Positions 25,184-32,316 of a DNA stretch of 64,000 nt are shown in pieces (the first letter of the stretch is position 1; each line of letters opens with the position of its first letter). Both the position numbers and the translations under genes were made by a program. The stretch is from Deltaproteobacteria bacterium (GTDB lineage: Bacteria > Myxococcota_A > UBA796 > GCA-2862545): contig REDI01000052.1 in assembly GCA_007693595.1 (NCBI GenBank), positions 1 to 64,000 of the forward strand. Direction: 5' to 3'. The notes under the pieces were generated by a model. The model saw nothing but the letters and a program-made list of their open reading frames with translations, was not told the origin of the DNA and ran no database searches.

Positions 25184-25327
25184 GGCCCCTCCTAAGAGCC
25201 CCTAGTCTGCCAGCTCGTCGCCTCTTCGTCCAGAGCCACGCGTGCGAGTTGGCTCACAACCTTGCGCGAAAAGCAACGGCTCTCGCCAGCCTCCGAAGAG
25301 CCTCCCCGCTGCGCCGTCGCGTCGAGT

Positions 25328-26692
25328 TCAGCCGACCGCGAACCCACCCCTTCGATGCGTTGAGACGAGCCGAAGAAGCAGGAGGACGGCGACGGTCGCC
25401 AGCGCCGACGCCAGGCCGAGCCAGACCCCGACCGCTCCAAGCCCGACCCCGAAGGCGAGCGCGGCCCCCAGCGGTAGGCCGAGGAGGTAATAGCCGACCA
25501 CGTTCGCCGCCGCGGGGACGGCGGTGTCCCCGACGCCGCGCAGGACCCCGAAGGTCACCACCTGAACCGCGTCGAAGAAGGCGAAGCCCGCCGCCACCGG
25601 GAGCAGCGAGGCCACCACCAGGATGACGGCGCCCTCCGCCGTGAACAGCGAGGCGAGGAGCGTCGGGAACGTGGCGAAGGGCACCACGAACACCGCCATA
25701 GAGCACGCTCCCAAGGCGACCGCGACCGCCGCGGCCCTTCCCCAGGGATGCCCAGCCCCCAGCAGGTTGCCCACCCGAGCCGAGGCTGCCGCAGAGATCC
25801 CAAGGGGGACCATGAACGCAAGCGAGGCGAGGGTCAGGGCGATCGCGTGGGCCGCCAAGGCCGTCTCGCCGAGCCACCCCATGAGCACCGTGGCGACGCT
25901 GAAGCCCCAGGACTCGAGGGCAACCTGTGCGCTGACCGGCAGCGCGAGCCCCATCGCGCGGACCAGGCCCTTCCGATCCCTCACCGCCGACCAGCGCGGC
26001 CGCACGACCGCGAAGAGGTCCCCCGAGAGCAGGACCAGGGCCAGAAACATCACGGCCGTCGCCGCCACCGAGGCCCACGCGACCCCGACCGGCCCCAAGA
26101 CCGGCGCGCCGAACCAGCCGAAGAGCAGGGCGCCGTTGAAGAGCACGTTCACCCCGTTTCCCAGCAGGATGGCGATGGCACCAGGCATCATCTGGCCGCG
26201 CGCCTGGAGCAGTCCTCGCATCAGCATCAAGCCCGCGAACAGAGGCACCGACAACGTGCGAACGAAGGCATACTGGCCCCCGATCGCCGCCGCCTCCTCG
26301 GGCTGACCGACCGTGAGCAGCAAGGGCTCCGCTCCGAGGTGCAGGCCCATGATCGGCAGACACATCAAGCCGAGCAGCGCTCCGCCTCGGGCCAGCGCCT
26401 CGCCAGCACGATCGGGTCGCCGCGCCCCGATCGCCTGCGAGAAGAGCGGGTCCAGGCCCACCGCAGCGCCAAGCAACAAGGCCTGAAGCGAGAAGGCGAA
26501 CGTGTGGCCAAGCATGACCCCCGCGAGCGCCCCTTCCCCGAGTTGACCTACCATCAAGACATCCACGACGCCGAGCATCATGAAGCCGAGCTGAGCCACC
26601 GCCACGGGCCAAGCCAGCTCGACGAGCCTCGAGACCTCGGCCCCGACGCTCGTTGTCGGCGCCCCGACCCTCTCCTCGCTTCGCTCGGACAT
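25328..26692 (-). CDS. MATE family efflux transporter
   Basis: 454 residues with about 12 membrane spans in two homologous halves. It begins with the MATE signature region (LAWPVAVAQLGFMMLGVVDVLMVGQLG) and repeats a similar block in the second half (LPVSAQVALESWGFSVATVLMGWLG). It should export cationic compounds or metabolites in exchange for Na+ or H+. The ATG at 26692 has GGGAGG upstream. No regulator is adjacent. Confidence 0.92.
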   Translation of the reverse strand: MSERSEERVGAPTTSVGAEVSRLVELAWPVAVAQLGFMMLGVVDVLMVGQLGEGALAGVMLGHTFAFSLQALLLGAAVGLDPLFSQAIGARRPDRAGEALARGGALLGLMCLPIMGLHLGAEPLLLTVGQPEEAAAIGGQYAFVRTLSVPLFAGLMLMRGLLQARGQMMPGAIAILLGNGVNVLFNGALLFGWFGAPVLGPVGVAWASVAATAVMFLALVLLSGDLFAVVRPRWSAVRDRKGLVRAMGLALPVSAQVALESWGFSVATVLMGWLGETALAAHAIALTLASLAFMVPLGISAAASARVGNLLGAGHPWGRAAAVAVALGACSMAVFVVPFATFPTLLASLFTAEGAVILVVASLLPVAAGFAFFDAVQVVTFGVLRGVGDTAVPAAANVVGYYLLGLPLGAALAFGVGLGAVGVWLGLASALATVAVLLLLRLVSTHRRGGFAVG

Positions 26693-26802
26693 CGGCCTCC
26701 CTCAGCCCATCCCCGGAGCTGTGCGGCCCGGCTAACCGCCAGGACGGTCGCGTCGGCGCACGACAACGCACCGAGGGGCCGGGCAAGGAGGATGCGTGCT
26801 CG

Positions 26803-27597
26803 CTACTCCTCGGGTTGCTCGGGCACGACAAGCCTGATGCCATCGGGGGCGTCGAGGGGGACGAGCAGGAGCGCGGGGATCTGGATCTGCGCCGTCGCGC
26901 TGATGGGGACGTAGACCCCTGAGGGGATGAAGTAGGCGTCGACCACCTGAGGACGGCCGTCGGAGTCGAGGGCTGGAAGCTCAAAAGGCTCCAGCACGAG
27001 ATCGGGGGAGCCGTTAGCGCTCAGATCGAGCATCCACTGGTGCGGCACATCGGGCGTGATCGAGAAGTGGCTCGAGGCGCGTCCGTACAGGAGCGAGGCG
27101 AGGCTGGTGTGACTGTCGTCGAGCACGCCGACGAAGGGAAGATCGAAGGTGACGTGAACGGCCCGAACCAGGATCTCGCCGGGCTCCCCCACGAGGTTGG
27201 TGGGCAAGGCCATGGAGCGCGGCTCCCCCGCGTGCCCGTACACAGCCAGGGTCACCCCCGTACCGGGCTCGACCTCGACAGGGTCGACCTCGGCGACGAT
27301 GTCGCCGTCTTGGTAGGCCTGAAAGCTCGCGATGTCGACCTGGCCGAGCGGGAGGTAGGGCGTAGCTCCACCCGCAGGGACGTCGGAGGCCATGCGGATC
27401 CCGGTGTCGTTGAACGAGAGATCGACGTCGCCCAGATCGAAGCGCAGATGCGCCGCTCGAACGAAGCGGGGCGGCGGGCGCTCGGGCCCGTGGGTCCCCT
27501 CGAGATCGACCACCACCGGGGGAAGCCCAGCTCCGGGCTCTGGTTCTTCGCCCGGGGCGCACCCGACGAGCAAGGACACTAGCGCAAGGATCCGCAT
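26803..27597 (-). CDS. Lipoprotein with DUF4397-like domains
   Basis: 264 residues. The signal peptide has the lipobox SLLVGC (residue 13). The mature part looks like DUF4397: FVRAAHLRFDLGDVDLSFNDTG, a short loop with Pro/Gly, PYLPLGQVDIASFQAYQDG, then a second related unit (VRAVHVTFDLPFVGVLDD). DUF4397 proteins are beta-rich surface or secreted proteins of unknown role. GGAGG precedes the ATG. The gene begins 44 bases after the stop of the M28-like gene on the same strand. Confidence 0.7.
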   Translation of the reverse strand: MRILALVSLLVGCAPGEEPEPGAGLPPVVVDLEGTHGPERPPPRFVRAAHLRFDLGDVDLSFNDTGIRMASDVPAGGATPYLPLGQVDIASFQAYQDGDIVAEVDPVEVEPGTGVTLAVYGHAGEPRSMALPTNLVGEPGEILVRAVHVTFDLPFVGVLDDSHTSLASLLYGRASSHFSITPDVPHQWMLDLSANGSPDLVLEPFELPALDSDGRPQVVDAYFIPSGVYVPISATAQIQIPALLLVPLDAPDGIRLVVPEQPEE

Positions 27598-27641
27598 GAC
27601 AACCTCCGTGCTCGGATCATACCAGAGGCGAGCGATAGACG

Positions 27642-29045
27642 TCAGTCTTGGGCTCGGGATCCCTGCGCCGTAGGAGGCGCCCCCTCAGACCCACTCGGAT
27701 CGCTGGGCTGGAGCTCCAGGGGGTCGGGAGCCTCGGAGGCGCCTTGGCTCTCTCCGGGCCTCGATGAAGGGGACTCGTCGGAGACTTCATCGACTTCACC
27801 GGAAGAAGGCGAGGGGTCCGACTCGCGCGCGCCACTCCTGGAGCTTCGGGAGAACTGCGAAAGGCGACGAAAGCTGCGACGCTGCTTCGCCTCCGCGCGC
27901 ATCTCTTCGAGGGCCTGGGCGACCCCTTGAAGTCGGCTTCGATCCGAGTCGACCTCGGCGACGTCTGCTGCGAACCAGCGGACCAGGACCTCGACCAGAT
28001 CGGCCGCGCGCCTGGCGGCATCGGCCGAGGGCGGACCATCGCCCCCCGAGAGCGCGAGGCTGCGGTAGCCGCGCACCATGGCGGCGCGCGCATCGGTCGC
28101 GCCATAGAGCCGGACTTCGGAGAGATCGATCCCCGCCCACCGGAGGCGCTCGACCAGAGCGGGCCCCGTCGCCCGGTGAGCCTGGGAGAAAACAGGACCC
28201 TCACGGGTCACCGCATGAAGGGGGGATCGCTCCGGCTCGTCGAGGGCCACCACGAGCACCGGGTCGCTCAGGCTGTCGCGGTGCAGCTCCAAGAACTGGG
28301 TGATCCCGCCCTGAAAGGTATGGGCGCAGCCTGTAAAGGCGATCCAGACCTCGACGCCGTTGACCGGCTCGGCGCCGAAGCGCTCCATCAGCTCTAGGAG
28401 GACGGCGGCCCCCCCGGCTGCGTTGGTGCCCACCTTGTCGCGACGCAGGCTGATGCTCCGAAACAGCGCGGTAACCACCAAGATACCGAGCGCGGTCAGA
28501 TAGACGTCGAGGGTCGCGGGGCCCAGGGGCTCACCGATGGCGCGGACGACCATGAAGAGGGTCACCCCCATCGCGGCCCAAAACATAGCCTGCCAAGCGC
28601 GATCTGCGAGACGCAGACCCGAGCGCCGCTGACGCTGCCAGCGCGAGACGTCCAGGGGGCTGGCGATCACCACCGCGCCCTTGGGGGCAGGTCTAGCGTC
28701 GCGCGCGACGAGGTTGTAGCTCGCCGACTTGAGCAGTACTCGCCGCAAAATCGAGAACTGCCCCGTCGCCTCGCCGATGAGGCTCAAGGTGATCAGGAGA
28801 GCGAAGAGCGAGGCCCAGCCAGGCCACCACACCCCGACGATGCCGATCCCGACCAGGAGCGCGACATGGACCGCCGTGACCCGATCCGGCCGCACGTGCG
28901 AGACAAACCCTTCGCTGCGCACAAGCCAGCCATCCGGGAGCCGTTTGCGCACGGCGTGCAGCATCGCGCGCTCCCCTTCGCTACCCGCGAAGCGCCCCGT
29001 GATGCCTGAGAGGGCCTCCATGTCCTCGCCGATCCGATCCACCAT
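27642..29045 (-). CDS. M28-like membrane protein lacking peptidase catalytic residues
   Basis: About 467 residues. The N-terminus matches M28 peptidases (ITGRFAGSEGERAMLHAVRKRL). The central region keeps the fold order: NLVAR, VVIASPLDVS, GTNAAGGAAVLLELMERF, VEVWIAFTG. In active M28 enzymes these positions read HxD, a metal Asp in GxxDNASG, and a Glu-Glu pair. Here they read SPLD (129-132), Asn208 and GCAH (239-242), so most zinc ligands are lost. About four membrane spans sit at 58-72, 78-92, 150-168 and 178-196. A Ser/Glu-rich tail of about 70 residues ends the protein. It is probably a pseudoenzyme. The start could also be GTG at 29060. Confidence 0.75.
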   Translation of the reverse strand: MVDRIGEDMEALSGITGRFAGSEGERAMLHAVRKRLPDGWLVRSEGFVSHVRPDRVTAVHVALLVGIGIVGVWWPGWASLFALLITLSLIGEATGQFSILRRVLLKSASYNLVARDARPAPKGAVVIASPLDVSRWQRQRRSGLRLADRAWQAMFWAAMGVTLFMVVRAIGEPLGPATLDVYLTALGILVVTALFRSISLRRDKVGTNAAGGAAVLLELMERFGAEPVNGVEVWIAFTGCAHTFQGGITQFLELHRDSLSDPVLVVALDEPERSPLHAVTREGPVFSQAHRATGPALVERLRWAGIDLSEVRLYGATDARAAMVRGYRSLALSGGDGPPSADAARRAADLVEVLVRWFAADVAEVDSDRSRLQGVAQALEEMRAEAKQRRSFRRLSQFSRSSRSGARESDPSPSSGEVDEVSDESPSSRPGESQGASEAPDPLELQPSDPSGSEGAPPTAQGSRAQD

Positions 29046-29124
29046 GCGCCTCCGGCTCACCGTCCCCTATCGCGTCGAGCGCGACGTGCGAACCCGTCCT
29101 TCGCTCCATCCCCAGCAAGGGGGC

Positions 29125-29153
29125 TTGCCCTCTGGCCCTGCACACCGTAGAGT
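29125..29153 (+). promoter_or_regulatory. Probable promoter of the subtilisin-like gene
   Basis: TTGCCC (29125-29130), 17 bases, TAGAGT (29148-29153). A transcript would start near 29160, just before the GGAGG ribosome binding site at 29162-29166 and the ATG at 29174. The hexamer TTGCCC also serves as the -35 candidate at 40267. Confidence 0.45.
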
Positions 29154-29173
29154 GCGGCGTCGGAGGGCATCAC

Positions 29174-29935
29174 ATGAGATTCATGGGCCGCGAGTTCACG
29201 GGCAAAGGCGTCACGATCGCCATCGTGGACTCCGGGATCAACCGAGACGACCCACGCTTGGCTGGTGTCGAGATCGAAGGCTGGAGCATCACCCTGGGCG
29301 CGACGGGCCACGCCATGCTGTCCGCCGACTCGCACGACGAGAACGGCCACGGCACCGAGATCGCTGCGGCGGTTCACGCCCTCGCCCCCGACGCCAAGCT
29401 CTTGGCGGTCAAGATCATGGGTGCCCGACTGCGCACGTCTGCCGAGCTGATGGCCGCGGGGATCGAGACCTCCGCCCGCAACGGCGCGCGAGTGATCAAC
29501 CTCTCGCTCGGGACCCCGAATATGGGCAAGGCTCTGCTGCTTCGCGACTGCTGCGCCAACGCCGTCGAGGCGGGCAGTATCGTACTCGCCGCCGCCCACC
29601 CCAAGGGTGAGCGCGCCTATCCTGCCGACCTGCCCGAGACCGTCGGCGTCGCCGCGCACCCCGACTGCCCGATCGACAAGTACTTCTACTTCCACCCGCG
29701 GCGGTTCCCTCGAAAAGAGTGGGGCGTGCTCTCCGATAAGTTCCTGACCCACGGCTACAGCACTCCCCCCGAGGGTCAGTCCGCCCGGTACCGTGGCAGC
29801 GGCGTCGCCACCGCCTACCTCTCAGCGACGACCGCCTGTATCGCCGAAGCCCTCCAGGGTCGCGACGCCGAGCAGCTCCTGAAGAGCCTTCGGCGTAGCG
29901 CCCTCGTACCTAGCCCCGAGATCGGATACTCCTAA
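29174..29935 (+). CDS. Subtilisin-like (S8) protein without the catalytic serine
   Basis: 253 residues with no signal peptide. The subtilase fold is clear: IAIVDSGIN with Asp19, DENGHGTEIAAAV with His59, then the central beta-alpha core (VINLSLGTPNMG). The oxyanion Asn region reads LAAAHPKG (His142 instead of Asn). The nucleophile motif GTSxA is replaced by GSGVATA (208-214), so Gly210 stands where Ser should be. It is likely a catalytically dead peptide-binding subtilase, unless Ser209 substitutes. It is transcribed divergently from the M28-like pseudo-peptidase. Confidence 0.8.
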   Translation: MRFMGREFTGKGVTIAIVDSGINRDDPRLAGVEIEGWSITLGATGHAMLSADSHDENGHGTEIAAAVHALAPDAKLLAVKIMGARLRTSAELMAAGIETSARNGARVINLSLGTPNMGKALLLRDCCANAVEAGSIVLAAAHPKGERAYPADLPETVGVAAHPDCPIDKYFYFHPRRFPRKEWGVLSDKFLTHGYSTPPEGQSARYRGSGVATAYLSATTACIAEALQGRDAEQLLKSLRRSALVPSPEIGYS

Positions 29936-29990
29936 CCGCCTGCTAGTCGTTCGATAGTTTCCACCGACTCTTTCCCGCAAGGAGCTGAGC

Positions 29991-31451
29991 GTGATTCCGC
30001 TGCTGTCGCTGCTCAGCGCTGTCGCGTACGGAAACACCCCCGACATGTTCGGGCAAGGCGCCCAGAATATGGGGTCGGGAGGAGGGGGGGTGGCGATGGT
30101 CCAAGACGGCACCGCGGCTTGGCTCAACCCCGCTGGCCTCGGGCGGATCCGACGCCCAAGCGCCAAGCTCGGCTACGTCATCGGCTTCGATAACTTTCGC
30201 CCAGTGCCCGACCTCTACTGGGACACGAACCGCGACGGCTCGCTCGATGGCCGCGACCCTCCCCTGCCCTGGGACGTGGGTATCGAGCGGATCCACGGCA
30301 TGCAGATCAGCGTCGGGCGACAGATCGGCGGTAAGTTCGGCCTGGGCGCCACCGCGTGGTTCCCTGCCCAGCGGCTCTACCGCTTGTCGACCATCGAGCC
30401 CGACCTGCCGCATTACGTGATGTACCAGAACCGCCCGCAGCGCTACTCGATGAACATCGGGATCGGGGGTGAGGTGGTCAAGGGCGTAAACTTAGGGATC
30501 GCGATGGATCTCCACTCCCGCGCCGCCTTCGATCTGTACGGCACCCTTCACCTCACCGCCAGCGGTGCCGAGAACCCCGACGCGCCGGGGCTCGACGGTC
30601 TGATCCAAGACGTCGTGGTCGACGTGCACGAGCTCACGCTGGACCTGCGCTACGCCGCCCTCCCGATCTTCGGCGTGCAGCTCGAGCTGGGCAAGTGGGC
30701 CGAAGAGCTCGACGGCCTGGTGATCGGAGCCTCCTACCGCCCAGGCATGAACATCGCGATCAACGCCGATCTCGACATCCAGGCCAACATCGAGGTCCGC
30801 GACGTGGGCGATCTGGACCCCTACCTGCTGGCGGCGCTCGTCAAGGGGCGCGCCAACCTCTTCGATCACACCGTTCCCGGGCGCTTGAACCTCGGGGTTG
30901 CCTGGCGCACCGACGATGTCTTCAGCGCCTACCTCGACGCCACCTGGTCGGACTGGCGCAGCGGCCGCTTCAACGTCACGCAGCTACAGTCCGCCGAGAT
31001 CACCTCGCCGCTGGTGGACCTCGACGACGCCGTCTCCGATGGCAACGCCTACACGGTCGACCTTCGGACCACCTGGAGCCTTCGGACGGGCATGGATCTG
31101 AAGCTCCCGCCCATTGAGCTCGACAACAAACTCCGCTACATGCGCTTCGCGGTGCGCGGCGGCTTCGCCTGGAACCCGACCCCCCTGCGAGCCCAAGGAT
31201 CGAACAGCGCCTTTCTCGACTCCGATCGGATCACCTTCACCCTGGGCGGCGGGCTCGAGGTCTACGATCCCTTCGATCTGGTCGACGGTCCGGTTCGGCT
31301 CGACCTCTTCGGGCAGCTTCACCGGATCGGCAACGGCGCCCTGCCTCGCAGCACCGACGTCCCTCGCGCCGGCTTCCCGGTCGAAGGCACCAGCATCCCG
31401 ATCGGCGGGCAGATCGTCATGATCGGTGCCCAGTGGGGCTTTGACTATTGA
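29991..31451 (+). CDS. Outer-membrane protein, OmpP1/FadL/TodX-like
   Basis: 486 residues with a short signal peptide (AVAYG). The N-terminal hatch region has the FadL-like pattern: a Gly/Ser run followed by AMVQDGTAAWLNPAGLGRI. Long amphipathic beta strands run to the C-terminus, which ends in a beta-barrel-like QWGFDY. It should form a pore for hydrophobic compounds such as fatty acids. GGAG precedes the GTG start with 7-base spacing. The stop overlaps the TTG start of gluQRS by 4 bases, an odd coupling of an envelope and a tRNA-modification gene. Confidence 0.82.
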   Translation: MIPLLSLLSAVAYGNTPDMFGQGAQNMGSGGGGVAMVQDGTAAWLNPAGLGRIRRPSAKLGYVIGFDNFRPVPDLYWDTNRDGSLDGRDPPLPWDVGIERIHGMQISVGRQIGGKFGLGATAWFPAQRLYRLSTIEPDLPHYVMYQNRPQRYSMNIGIGGEVVKGVNLGIAMDLHSRAAFDLYGTLHLTASGAENPDAPGLDGLIQDVVVDVHELTLDLRYAALPIFGVQLELGKWAEELDGLVIGASYRPGMNIAINADLDIQANIEVRDVGDLDPYLLAALVKGRANLFDHTVPGRLNLGVAWRTDDVFSAYLDATWSDWRSGRFNVTQLQSAEITSPLVDLDDAVSDGNAYTVDLRTTWSLRTGMDLKLPPIELDNKLRYMRFAVRGGFAWNPTPLRAQGSNSAFLDSDRITFTLGGGLEVYDPFDLVDGPVRLDLFGQLHRIGNGALPRSTDVPRAGFPVEGTSIPIGGQIVMIGAQWGFDY

Positions 31452-32302
31452 CGGGACACGCGGTCGTCGGCCGCCTGGCGCCCACCCCGTCCGGCCACCT
31501 CCACCTGGGCAACGTGCTCGCCTTCGGAGCCGCCTGGCTGTCGGTTCGACAAGCGGGTGGGCGACTGCTCCTCCGGGTAGAGGATGTCGACATCCAGCGG
31601 GCCTCGCGCGAGATCGAGGACGGACAGAAGCGCGACCTGGAGTGGCTCGGGATCACCTGGGACCGCGAGGTGCGCCGCCAGTCCGAGCGGGACTACACCC
31701 CGACGCTGCACGCCCTTCATGAACACACCTACCGCTGCGTGTGCACCCGCCGACAGATCCGAGAGGCCGGAGGGATCTACCCCGGCACCTGTCGCGACGT
31801 CGGACACGCCCGAGGCTCGACGCGGTTTCGCCTCCCGAAAGGAGCGATCACCTTCGAGGACCGCAGGCTGGGTCCGCGGCGCGTACCGCTGATGAGCCTG
31901 GGCGACCCCGTGCTACGTCGGCGAGACGGGGTCTTCGCCTATCCCCTGGCCGTCGTCGCGGACGACCTCGCCGACGGAGTGACCGAGGTGGTTCGAGGAG
32001 CGGACCTCGTCGATGTCACCGCCGCTCAGCTCGCGATCTGGCGGGCCTTGGGGGCTCGCCCGCCGTCCTACCTGCACAGCCCCCTCGTGCTCGGCCCTGA
32101 CGGCAAGAAGCTCTCGAAGTCGCATGGGAGCGCCCACGTAGGGCACTGGAGGTCCCGAGGCGCCGAGCCCGAGCAGGTCTGGCGCACCGTCCTTCCTTGG
32201 CTCGGGCTACCCCACGATCACCTCGACCAAGCCATCCGAGACTTCGATCCCACCGCCGGCCCTCTCGGGCCCATCATCGCCGAGACCGACGGCTCCCTCT
32301 GA
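31448..32302 (+). CDS. gluQRS: Glutamyl-Q tRNA(Asp) synthetase
   Basis: A 284-residue truncated glutamyl-tRNA synthetase paralogue that charges glutamate onto queuosine of tRNA-Asp. The HIGH motif is HLHLGN (17-22) in the GRLAPTPSGHLHLGN block. A Cys-rich zinc site lies at CVCTRRQ ... YPGTC (about 98-118). LLRVEDVD and the KMSKS-like KKLSKSHGS (about 218-226) follow. No anticodon-binding domain is present, as expected. The TTG start at 31448 overlaps the stop of the porin gene. Confidence 0.92.
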   Translation: MTGHAVVGRLAPTPSGHLHLGNVLAFGAAWLSVRQAGGRLLLRVEDVDIQRASREIEDGQKRDLEWLGITWDREVRRQSERDYTPTLHALHEHTYRCVCTRRQIREAGGIYPGTCRDVGHARGSTRFRLPKGAITFEDRRLGPRRVPLMSLGDPVLRRRDGVFAYPLAVVADDLADGVTEVVRGADLVDVTAAQLAIWRALGARPPSYLHSPLVLGPDGKKLSKSHGSAHVGHWRSRGAEPEQVWRTVLPWLGLPHDHLDQAIRDFDPTAGPLGPIIAETDGSL

Positions 32303-32316
32303 CCCCCGAGGACACC

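Noticed and set aside
25254-26984. 576-codon frame on the minus strand over the MATE gene
   Set aside because: A frame-shifted reading of the transporter gene, rich in Arg/Gly, without hydrophobic spans.
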